This document shows positions 58,106 through 64,000 of a stretch of DNA of 64,000 nt, one piece after another. Made by a program: the position numbers and the translations under genes. Below the pieces are notes generated by a model, which did no database searches, had not been told where the DNA came from, and was given only the letters and a program-made list of their open reading frames with translations. The DNA is taken from NCBI GenBank assembly GCA_001013295.1, contig LAZY01000013.1:26001-90000 (forward strand), given 5' to 3'. Positions within the stretch are counted from its first letter, which is position 1. Each line of letters starts with the position of its first letter. The stretch comes from Chryseobacterium indologenes. Its GTDB lineage: Bacteria; Bacteroidota; Bacteroidia; Flavobacteriales; Weeksellaceae.

Positions 58106-58162
58106 TTATTTAATGACCGATGCAAAAATATTTTAGTTATTTGCGTATCAGTCATTAAATAA
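58106..58162. repeat. Palindrome upstream of the carbapenemase gene
   Basis: TTATTTAATGAC and GTCATTAAATAA are perfect 12-bp inverted arms with 33 bases between them. Inner segments GATGCAAA and TTTGCGTATC extend the pairing with a small bulge. It lies downstream of the DtxR-family gene and about 200 bases before the carbapenemase start, so it may be a terminator-like hairpin or a binding site. Confidence 0.8.
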
Positions 58163-58178
58163 ATATTTTAAAACAGTT

Positions 58179-58844
58179 TTACTCGGCAGGATTATTTTTT
58201 ACCAATATTTTCTCTGTAGCCTTTTTACTGAGGATTTCTTTTTTACCACCAATTTCTATCGTCATCGACTTATCGAAGCTTTCAATTTTGGTCACTTTTA
58301 CTTTGGTGTTCAGGAGAAGCTTTCTGTCATTTAAATACGTTAAAAAAGCGTCATCGGAAAGAGTAACGGATGCGAAAACAACAGTTTCTCCTTCTTCACA
58401 GCTGCTTAGCTTTTGAAGATCCTGGGCAATAATATTTCCATCCTTGTCCGGAATAGGCTCTCCATGAGGATCGAATTTAGGGTAATCCAGAATTTCGTCC
58501 ATTTTATCGAAAAAGATCTGGGAGTGTACATGTTCCAGCTGTTCTGCAATTTCGTGAACGTTTTCCCAGCCGAAATTCATTTTCTTAACCAGAAACATTT
58601 CAGTAAGTCTGTGTTTACGAACTACCAGAGCCGCTTCACGTTTCCCACTTCCGGTAACGATCAGAGGTTTGTAGGTCTCATAGATGACCCATTTTTTTTC
58701 TGCGAATTTTTTCATCATATTATTAACGCTCGGCATTTTTACATTCAAAAATTTGCTGAGTTCGTTAATCGTCACCTTTCCTTCATTGTCAACTAAATGA
58801 AACAAAGCTTTCAGGTAATTTTCTTCTGTTAGGGTTGTTTTCAA
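58179..58844 (-). CDS. DtxR-family metal-dependent repressor
   Basis: A 221-residue regulator with an N-terminal winged helix (YLKALFHLVDNEGKVTINELSKFLNVKMPSVNNMMKKFAEKKWV), a dimer and metal-binding domain (VHEIAEQLEHVHSQIFFDKMDEILDYPKFDPHGEPIPD) and a C-terminal SH3/FeoA-like part. Family members repress iron- or manganese-responsive genes when metal-bound. A candidate operator overlaps its 5' end, so it may control itself. Confidence 0.93.
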   Translation of the reverse strand: MKTTLTEENYLKALFHLVDNEGKVTINELSKFLNVKMPSVNNMMKKFAEKKWVIYETYKPLIVTGSGKREAALVVRKHRLTEMFLVKKMNFGWENVHEIAEQLEHVHSQIFFDKMDEILDYPKFDPHGEPIPDKDGNIIAQDLQKLSSCEEGETVVFASVTLSDDAFLTYLNDRKLLLNTKVKVTKIESFDKSMTIEIGGKKEILSKKATEKILVKNNPAE

Positions 58845-58847
58845 AAT

Positions 58848-58875
58848 GTTAGATGATTTTCAATACAAATCTAAC
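58848..58875. promoter_or_regulatory. Candidate DtxR-family operator
   Basis: GTTAGAT-N14-ATCTAAC is a perfect 7-bp inverted repeat, 4 bases upstream of the repressor's start codon, in the 85-base divergent gap shared with the threonine aldolase gene. The position suits autoregulation. Site assignment is by layout only. Confidence 0.45.
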
Positions 58876-58929
58876 AAAATAATATTAAAAGATCACTCTT
58901 GTTATTTTAACTTTTTTTAATTTTACTCT

Positions 58930-59961
58930 ATGAAATTTTCATTCAAAAACGATTATTCTGAGGGATGTCACCCGAACATTTTGCAGGCTCTTTTACAATA
59001 TAATCTAGAACAACAGGCGGGATATGGAGAAGATGAATATTCTTTGAATGCCAAAGAATTAATTAAGACTAAAATCAACAAAAAAGATTCTGATATTTAT
59101 TTTGTCTCTGGAGGTACCCAGGCCAATTTAATTGTGATTTCTTCTGTTTTAAAACCTTATCAATGTGCTGTTTCAGCATCTACAGGCCACATTCTGAATA
59201 ATGAGACCGGTGCCATCGAAGCCACAGGTCATAAGATTTTAAGTATTGAAACGGAAGATGGAAAACTGAGGCCTTCAGATATTATTCCGATACTGGAAAA
59301 TCATAGAAATGTTCCGCATCAGGTGATGCCGAAAATGGTTTATATTTCCAATTCTACAGAACTGGGAACCATTTATCTGGCCAAAGAACTGGAAGAACTT
59401 TCTGAATTCTGTAAGCAAAACCGTCTTTATCTGTTCATGGATGGGGCAAGACTGGGACATGGACTAACCGCTGAAATCAGTGATCTTACGTTAGAAAAAG
59501 TAGCGGAACTTACAGATATTTTCTATCTGGGCGGTACGAAAAACGGAGCTTTGATAGGAGAGGCTATTGTGATTAATAATCCTGCACTTCAGGAAGATTT
59601 TGCATTCAATATTAAGCAGAAAGGAGCCTTGTTGGCTAAAGGTAGGCTGCTAGGGATTCAATTTATGGAACTTATGAAGAATGATCTTTATTTTGATCTG
59701 GCTAAACATGCCAATCAGCAGGCTATGAAAATAAAATATGCATTACAGGAAAAAAAGATAAGATTTCTTTCTGATACCTATACCAATCAAATTTTCCCGA
59801 TTCTAAGCAATAATCTTATTCAAACATTATCAGAAAGCTTTGATTTCTTTGTATGGAAAAAAGTGGATGATGAGTTTTCTGCGATTCGACTGATTACTTC
59901 CTGGAGTACCAGTGATGCTGCTGTCAACCGTTTTATTGAAATTATTAAGAAAGAATTGTAA
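58930..59961 (+). CDS. Low-specificity threonine aldolase-like PLP enzyme
   Basis: A 343-residue fold-type I lyase of the threonine aldolase/beta-eliminating lyase family. Motifs are FKNDYSEGCHPNIL near the N-terminus, FVSGGTQAN for PLP phosphate, LYLFMDGARLGHGL with the pyridine-contacting Asp, and Lys204 in YLGGTKNGALIGE. It would split threonine or allo-threonine to glycine and acetaldehyde. It is divergent from the DtxR-family gene and 111 bases before a phosphotransferase on the same strand. Confidence 0.9.
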   Translation: MKFSFKNDYSEGCHPNILQALLQYNLEQQAGYGEDEYSLNAKELIKTKINKKDSDIYFVSGGTQANLIVISSVLKPYQCAVSASTGHILNNETGAIEATGHKILSIETEDGKLRPSDIIPILENHRNVPHQVMPKMVYISNSTELGTIYLAKELEELSEFCKQNRLYLFMDGARLGHGLTAEISDLTLEKVAELTDIFYLGGTKNGALIGEAIVINNPALQEDFAFNIKQKGALLAKGRLLGIQFMELMKNDLYFDLAKHANQQAMKIKYALQEKKIRFLSDTYTNQIFPILSNNLIQTLSESFDFFVWKKVDDEFSAIRLITSWSTSDAAVNRFIEIIKKEL

Positions 59962-60072
59962 GAAAGGAGGCTGGAAGAGGGAAGATGGGAGTTTTTGAAG
60001 CCTGAAAATACATTTAAGTTCATTTTTTATCAGATATGAATCTGAATCATACATACAATGTAATTAAATACC

Positions 60073-61071
60073 ATGAAAACTATTTTTCCCGCAACTTATT
60101 CAACACTTTGCCCAATTGCATTATCAGAACTTATTGCCGAAAAATATGGCCTAAAAAATGTTCAGTGTAAACTTCTGGTAAGGGGAGTGGGAGATACTTA
60201 TGGGATAGAGTCGGAAGAGGACCGTTTTATACTTCGTATCTACCGTTCTTCTCATCGAAGTTTAGATCATATTAAAGAGGAAGTAAGACTATTACAGGCA
60301 TTGAAAGATGCTCATGTATCTGTTTCTTATCCCATCACGGATATTTCCGGAGATAATATTCTAAAATTGGAAGCTATTGAAGGCGTAAGACATGCTGTTT
60401 TATTTTCCTATGCTAAAGGTCGTGTGGCTAGATTAATGAATGATAATCAGTTTCGTGCCTTAGGAAATGAAATGGCGCGCTTTCATAATGTTTCCGCACA
60501 TTTTAAAGTAGAATACGAGCGATGGAATTTTGATCTTCAAACCACTGTTTTTAAATCTTTGGAAAGATTAAAGCCTGTCTTTAAAGAAAACCCAGAAGAT
60601 TACGAATGGCTGCAAAATATTGCGGTTGAAATAGAGCGTAAGCTGACAAAATTTGATACTTCAACGTTTTCAAAAGGGTATTGTCATTTTGATTTTCTGC
60701 CTAAGAATTTTCACTTTGATCATGATACGGTTACTTTATTCGATTTTGATTTTATGGGATATGGCTGGCTCGTTAATGATATAATGACTTTTTGGATCCA
60801 TTTTGTATTGGATGTATCTGCCGGAAGAATGACCAATGAAGAATTTCAGAGAGCTTATCAGATTTTTCTGGATGGATATGGTGAATACCGTTCTGTAAGT
60901 TCGCAGGAACTTGCTTCTATACCTTATCTTTCGATTGGATTTTGGTTGTTTTATATGAACTTTCATACTACCCATGATCAGTTTAAGGTTTTCAGCCAGA
61001 TTCCACATGTGAAATCATATGTGGGTATTATGAGAAATATTGTAAATAATTATTGGGAAAAAGAAGCATAG
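60073..61071 (+). CDS. APH-family phosphotransferase (homoserine-kinase-II-like)
   Basis: A 332-residue kinase-like phosphotransferase of the aminoglycoside phosphotransferase/choline kinase fold. The Brenner motif GYCHFDFLPKNFHFD contains the catalytic HxDxxxxN, and LFDFDFMGYG is the metal-binding DxD. It resembles homoserine kinase type II and other small-alcohol kinases. Substrate unknown; antibiotic resistance is not implied. Follows the threonine aldolase gene. Confidence 0.85.
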   Translation: MKTIFPATYSTLCPIALSELIAEKYGLKNVQCKLLVRGVGDTYGIESEEDRFILRIYRSSHRSLDHIKEEVRLLQALKDAHVSVSYPITDISGDNILKLEAIEGVRHAVLFSYAKGRVARLMNDNQFRALGNEMARFHNVSAHFKVEYERWNFDLQTTVFKSLERLKPVFKENPEDYEWLQNIAVEIERKLTKFDTSTFSKGYCHFDFLPKNFHFDHDTVTLFDFDFMGYGWLVNDIMTFWIHFVLDVSAGRMTNEEFQRAYQIFLDGYGEYRSVSSQELASIPYLSIGFWLFYMNFHTTHDQFKVFSQIPHVKSYVGIMRNIVNNYWEKEA

Positions 61072-61164
61072 GGCATGTTAAGGTTGCTTTTGGAGAGAGA
61101 AATTGTAATAACACCATTCATTTTCAATCCAAACGAGTTTCGATTCTGAAATTTAATAAAAAGC

Positions 61165-61198
61165 AAAATGCTGTTCCCAAATAGGAGAACAGCATTTT
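61165..61198. terminator. Bidirectional terminator
   Basis: A perfect 12-bp stem (AAAATGCTGTTC / GAACAGCATTTT) with a 10-base loop, between convergent phosphotransferase and lipoprotein genes. Confidence 0.9.
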
Positions 61199-61218
61199 AT
61201 TTGATTTCAATAGAATGT

Positions 61219-61719
61219 TTATTTTACGGCTTTGTTCACTGCTTTACAGTCAGCAGCGTTCAGTTTTGGACCGTCTTTATAGACGATCTTTTTTTCGTTG
61301 GCATATTTAGATTGCCCGTCTTCTTCTTTATGATCTCCAATCCCTTCCGTTAAAGCATTGTCTTTCTGCAGGAAGAAAATATCTCTTTTGCTTTTTTTGC
61401 CTTCAGCAGTAAATTCGTAAGTCAGTTTCAGTGTATCTCCTGATTTAAAACCTGTTACATCACCTTTTGAACTGTCTTTTTCACTGTTTTTATAAGATAA
61501 CTTCCCGGTAATTGTTCCCAGATTATCATCAATAGAAGCGAAAACGCTGTCTTTTCCTACAACACCTATATAGCAGAAGGATTTGGGTCCTAGCGTATCT
61601 ACTACAGGTTCTTCTACTGCAATGGTATCAGTATTGGTTTTAGGAGCAGTCGCTTCAGCTTTTTTATTACAATTGATCAAAAAAGCTGAAACAGCACCTA
61701 ATAAGATTAATTTTTTCAT
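61219..61719 (-). CDS. Lipoprotein of unknown function
   Basis: A 166-residue lipoprotein (signal LILLGAVSAFLINC). After a Thr/Glu/Pro linker there is one beta-rich domain with SFCYIGVVGKDSVFASIDDNLGTITGKLSYKNSEKDSSKGDVTG, a pattern also seen in small Bacteroidetes lipoproteins. No enzymatic motif or assigned function. It stands between a terminator and a broken response regulator. Confidence 0.75.
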   Translation of the reverse strand: MKKLILLGAVSAFLINCNKKAEATAPKTNTDTIAVEEPVVDTLGPKSFCYIGVVGKDSVFASIDDNLGTITGKLSYKNSEKDSSKGDVTGFKSGDTLKLTYEFTAEGKKSKRDIFFLQKDNALTEGIGDHKEEDGQSKYANEKKIVYKDGPKLNAADCKAVNKAVK

Positions 61720-61793
61720 ATCCTTAATTATTATACCAAATTTTTATGGGGCTAAAATAGCAATAGTATTTGTATATTAAAAGTTCCGAACTC

Positions 61794-62014
61794 TCAAAAA
61801 AATGTAAAAACAGATGAAGATAAGATAAATGGCTTGACCAGATAATCAACCACATCCTATTTATAGGATTCCAGTCTAATTCTTTGTAATCGGTAATCAG
61901 GATAACAAAAGGTTTATTGGACATTGCTTCAAACATTTCCATCCCTGTCAAACCTGGCATATTGATATTAAGGAACATAATGTCCACCCTATTCAAAGAT
62001 AGATCTGGCTGAGA
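61794..62014 (-). pseudogene. Remnant of a LytTR-type response regulator receiver
   Basis: Read on the minus strand, the segment starts SQPDLSLNRVDIMFLNINMPGLTGMEMFEAM and continues PFVILITDYKE, matching a receiver domain (D-I-V-F-L-D-I-N-M-P-x-L-x-G). The phospho-acceptor Asp is Asn (FLNINMP). A frameshift follows, and the next frame encodes DVVDYLVKPF, the conserved Lys-Pro end of the receiver, then a stop at 61794. It is preceded by an in-frame stop and lacks the LytTR DNA-binding domain, so it is a decayed fragment. Confidence 0.75.
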
Positions 62015-62094
62015 TTATTTGCTCTATCTGAAAAATTTATGTTGTGAAGCTTAAATTTAAATCACACATTTTTATAAAGATTATCAAAAAATTG

Positions 62095-62102
62095 TATATT
62101 TG
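62095..62102 (+). promoter_or_regulatory. Promoter -7 element for the aspartokinase leader
   Basis: TATATTTG matches TAnnTTTG exactly. Transcription would start about 7 bases downstream, near 62109, only about 11 bases before the leader ORF. No clear -33 TTTG lies at the ideal spacing. Confidence 0.6.
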
Positions 62103-62119
62103 CCCAGCAAAAAAAGAAA

Positions 62120-62176
62120 ATGATATTATCTAACTTAAAAAAAGGAAAGAAACAGTACTTACGTCCAGGGTCGTGA
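62120..62176 (+). CDS. Candidate lysine-rich leader peptide (18 aa)
   Basis: A short ORF starts at ATG 62120 and ends at TGA 62174-62176, coding MILSNLKKGKKQYLRPGS. Lys codons 7-8 and 10-11 (AAA AAA GGA AAG AAA) form the cluster Lys-Lys-Gly-Lys-Lys at 62138-62152. It lies just after the predicted transcription start and before an intrinsic terminator, in the position of attenuator leader peptides. Coding is inferred from layout; there is no direct evidence that it is translated. Confidence 0.6.
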   Translation: MILSNLKKGKKQYLRPGS

Positions 62177-62243
62177 GTCATTTTCCTATTGGTTAGAAAT
62201 TAAATAAACAGGGAGCTTGTCATCACGACAGGCTCTTTTTTTT
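62170..62243 (+). promoter_or_regulatory. Candidate attenuator of aspartokinase
   Basis: The terminator stem GAGCTTGTC (62213-62221) pairs with GACAGGCTC (62227-62235), loop ATCAC, followed by eight T (62236-62243). GTCGTGA (62170-62176), which overlaps the leader stop codon, is exactly complementary to TCACGAC (62223-62229), i.e. to the loop and first part of the 3' arm. Two mutually exclusive structures are therefore possible. A ribosome stalled on the Lys codons would leave 62170-62176 free to pair and prevent termination; one reaching the stop would cover it. The terminator is 28 bases before the aspartokinase start. Confidence 0.6.
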
Positions 62244-62270
62244 GATAATAATTTAACAGTTTAATATAGT

Positions 62271-63590
62271 ATGAAAGTATTGAAATTTGGGGGTACTTCA
62301 GTAGGAAGTCCGGAGCGCATCGAACAATTATTACCAATCATCAGATCTCAGGAGTCAGATAAGCATCTGGTGGTTTTATCAGCTGTTTCAGGTACAACAA
62401 ATGATTTGGTGAAATTATCAGAGTTCTATGAAAGTAAGGATATTGAATCAGCTTATAAGCATATTGACGGACTGTATCAGAAATATATAAAATTTGTAAA
62501 TGAATTGTTTAAAACAGAAAGCGGAATCTTAGAAGCTTCAACATTTATTGACAAAATTTTTGATCTCTTTTATCAGTTTAAACATAAAAATTTTAATTCC
62601 AGTGCAGAACGTATTATCCTTGCCCAGGGAGAGATTATTTCAACAACCCTGTTTCATTTATATTTAAAGGAAAAAGAAGTTTCTTCTGTATTATTATCAG
62701 CATTAGATTTCATGGTAATTGATGAAGATAAGGAACCTAATATGAATGAGATTAGAAAGCAGGTAAATATTGAAATTGCAAAATATCCGGAAGATACTTT
62801 ATTTATTACCCAAGGGTATATATGTAGAAATGCTCAGGGGGAAATTGATAATCTGCAAAGGGGAGGGTCTGATTATACCGCTTCTTTACTGGGAGCAGCA
62901 TTGCAGGTAGAAGAAATCCAGATATGGACAGATATTGATGGATTTCACAATAATGATCCGAGATATGTCCAAAATACGAAGTCTATAGCCAGAATGAGTT
63001 TTGACGAAGCAGCAGAGCTGTCGTATTTTGGAGCTAAAATCCTTCATCCTCAAAGTGTTTTTCCCGCCAGAAAATATAATGTTCCTGTGAGGTTACTAGA
63101 TACTATGAATCCTTCTGCTATAGGAACATTGATTTCGGGAAAAATAACCAATCATAATCAAATTGTGGCAATAGCTGCTAAAGACGGAATTACAGCAATC
63201 CGGATTCAATCCTCCCGCATGCTGATGGCGTATGGTTTTCTGAGAAAGGTTTTTGAAGTTTTTGAACGGTATAAAACTCCCATAGATATGATTACTACTT
63301 CAGAAGTAGCAGTTTCCCTTACCATTGATCAAACGGATAATCTTTCTGAAATTGTAAAAGAACTGAATGCATTCTCAGGAGTTGAAATTGATAGCGAACA
63401 GTCTATTGTATGCATTGTCGGAGATTTCAGGAAAAATAATAACGGATATGCAACCATTGTATCTGAAGCTGTAAAGCATATTCCAATCAGAATGATCTCC
63501 TATGGAGGAAGTGAAAATAATATATCATTATTAGTTCCCTCTGTTTTTAAGATAGAAGCTTTGAGGTCACTGCATAACAGATTTTTTTAG
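62271..63590 (+). CDS. Aspartokinase, monofunctional
   Basis: A 439-residue aspartate kinase that phosphorylates aspartate to aspartyl phosphate at the head of the lysine, threonine and methionine branches. The N-terminal KFGGTSVGSPERI, FITQGYICRNAQGEIDNLQRGGSDYTASLLG and WTDIDGFHNNDPRY, the catalytic core, are conserved, and the ACT-domain region (AIRIQSSRMLMAYGFLRKVFEVFERYKTPIDMITTSEVAVSLTID) is present. There is no fused homoserine dehydrogenase, so it is a lysC-type enzyme. The leader described above probably controls it by lysine supply. Confidence 0.95.
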   Translation: MKVLKFGGTSVGSPERIEQLLPIIRSQESDKHLVVLSAVSGTTNDLVKLSEFYESKDIESAYKHIDGLYQKYIKFVNELFKTESGILEASTFIDKIFDLFYQFKHKNFNSSAERIILAQGEIISTTLFHLYLKEKEVSSVLLSALDFMVIDEDKEPNMNEIRKQVNIEIAKYPEDTLFITQGYICRNAQGEIDNLQRGGSDYTASLLGAALQVEEIQIWTDIDGFHNNDPRYVQNTKSIARMSFDEAAELSYFGAKILHPQSVFPARKYNVPVRLLDTMNPSAIGTLISGKITNHNQIVAIAAKDGITAIRIQSSRMLMAYGFLRKVFEVFERYKTPIDMITTSEVAVSLTIDQTDNLSEIVKELNAFSGVEIDSEQSIVCIVGDFRKNNNGYATIVSEAVKHIPIRMISYGGSENNISLLVPSVFKIEALRSLHNRFF

Positions 63591-63631
63591 AAAATCTATA
63601 GGTAATTAAGAATGTAAAAGATAGTTATAGA

Positions 63632-63656
63632 GAAACCCGCTTTTAAAGCGGGTTTT
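63632..63656 (+). terminator. Terminator after aspartokinase
   Basis: AAACCCGCTT / AAGCGGGTTT with a short loop and a T stretch, about 40 bases after the stop codon. Confidence 0.85.
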
Positions 63657-63889
63657 AAATGATTATTATTCATTGTAGATTATCTAATTTATTACCATAA
63701 CTAATGAGAGTTTATAGGGGTAAATTCAATTTCAATTTAAATATAACAACATAAAACCTTTTTAAGGTTTTTAAGCTTGCTGTTGATATATTATTAAAAT
63801 TTTGTTTTGAAATATATAATAAGAGCCTAGTTTTTTCTCTGAATAATTTGGAAAAGGCTGTCTTTAAAGGACAGCCTTTTTGATAACTC
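63657..63889. other. Gene-free gap with a terminator
   Basis: AT-rich, about 230 bases. It contains an 11-bp stem AAAAGGCTGTC / GACAGCCTTTT with a 7-base loop and T run at 63852-63881, immediately outside the insertion sequence. No coding frame looks real. Confidence 0.65.
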
Positions 63890-64000
63890 TGTCCCGTCCT
63901 AAAATAAGTTGACAACTAATCGACTTATTTATGAAACATCAAGAATTAAAAAGAGAAAAACGCACACAAAGAGACTACAGTATCGCCTTTAAATTACGAG
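63890..64000 (+). mobile_element. Left end of an IS3-family-like insertion sequence
   Basis: The sequence starts TGTCCCGTCCTAAAATAAGTTGAC, with a TG start and short length before a transposase gene, the layout of an IS3-type terminal inverted repeat. The rest of the element is outside the window, so the other inverted repeat and target duplication cannot be checked. Confidence 0.6.
63931..64000 (+). CDS. Transposase OrfA start (IS3-like), partial
   Basis: An ATG at 63931 begins MKHQELKREKRTQRDYSIAFKLR and runs off the window. The basic start followed by a YSIAFKL-type helix-turn-helix opening is characteristic of IS3-family OrfA transposases, which bind the terminal repeats. Only 23 codons are visible. 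Confidence 0.6.
   Translation, partial: MKHQELKREKRTQRDYSIAFKLR

Noticed and set aside
60073..61071. Aminoglycoside resistance by the phosphotransferase
   Set aside because: The Brenner motif and fold are shared with homoserine, choline and other small-alcohol kinases. No specificity feature points to aminoglycosides.
63712..63915. A 67-residue minus-strand frame at the right end
   Set aside because: It spans a terminator hairpin and the insertion-sequence edge, and has no start context or recognisable family.

Overview
The window reads as chromosome of a Chryseobacterium (Bacteroidota, Flavobacteriia). It is AT-rich, starts are poor in Shine-Dalgarno sequences, and a TTG-N19-TAnnTTTG promoter of the Bacteroidetes type precedes atpD. 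Other lineage markers are HYC_CC_PP and DUF3347 proteins, a subtype iii (Bacteroidetes) type VI secretion gene group, a short primary sigma factor, and an IND-type subclass B1 metallo-beta-lactamase. The lactamase points to Chryseobacterium indologenes or a close relative. No tRNA, rRNA or CRISPR array was seen.

Layout. 1-6.3 kb: tail of a family 2 glycosyltransferase, two frameshifted genes (a lipoprotein and a GyrB-like ATPase-domain protein), a GIN-domain lipoprotein, a phosphosugar mutase and an aminotransferase. 6.3-16.3 kb: housekeeping and envelope genes (PAP2 phosphatase, kdsB, glutathione peroxidase, ribF, atpD-atpC), with intergenic repeats between them. 16.3-28.9 kb: a B12-binding-type radical SAM protein, then a block of two paralogous predicted beta-helix proteins, a DUF4870 protein, a LytS/LytTR-type two-component system, a secreted protein that vaguely resembles Hcp and a TPR protein; then a Crp/Fnr regulator with an F420-reductase-like protein. 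28.9-32.3 kb: an EamA transporter and a pair that fits sulfonolipid (capnine/sulfobacin) synthesis, a cysteine-synthase-like enzyme and an alpha-oxoamine synthase, with a terminator between them. 32.5-41.6 kb: a DUF2723 membrane protein, a GT-C-like protein, kdsA and a TonB-dependent receptor. 41.7-46.2 kb: a copper-handling group that includes a 942-residue multicopper oxidase fusion, then a gene broken by an in-frame TGA. 46.3-53.5 kb, minus strand: an S9 peptidase, a GNAT plus two paralogous 2-oxoglutarate/Fe(II) oxygenase-like proteins, the primary sigma factor and an S1/P1 nuclease. 54.0-57.1 kb: tssG-tssN-tssK without the rest of a T6SS. 57.2-64 kb: the carbapenemase gene, a DtxR-family regulator with a candidate operator, threonine aldolase, a phosphotransferase, a lipoprotein, a response-regulator remnant, aspartokinase with a candidate lysine-responsive leader-peptide attenuator, and the left end of an IS3-like element.

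The most interesting signal is upstream of aspartokinase. A promoter -7 match is followed about 18 bases later by an 18-codon ORF containing Lys-Lys-Gly-Lys-Lys, then an intrinsic terminator just before the structural gene. The seven bases at the ORF stop codon are exactly complementary to the loop and 3' arm of that terminator. This is the layout of ribosome-mediated attenuation, here with lysine codons ahead of the first enzyme of lysine synthesis. Other candidates are the tandem 2OG-oxygenase/GNAT operon, the beta-helix paralog block, and AGAY-type heptamer arrays shared by two intergenic regions.
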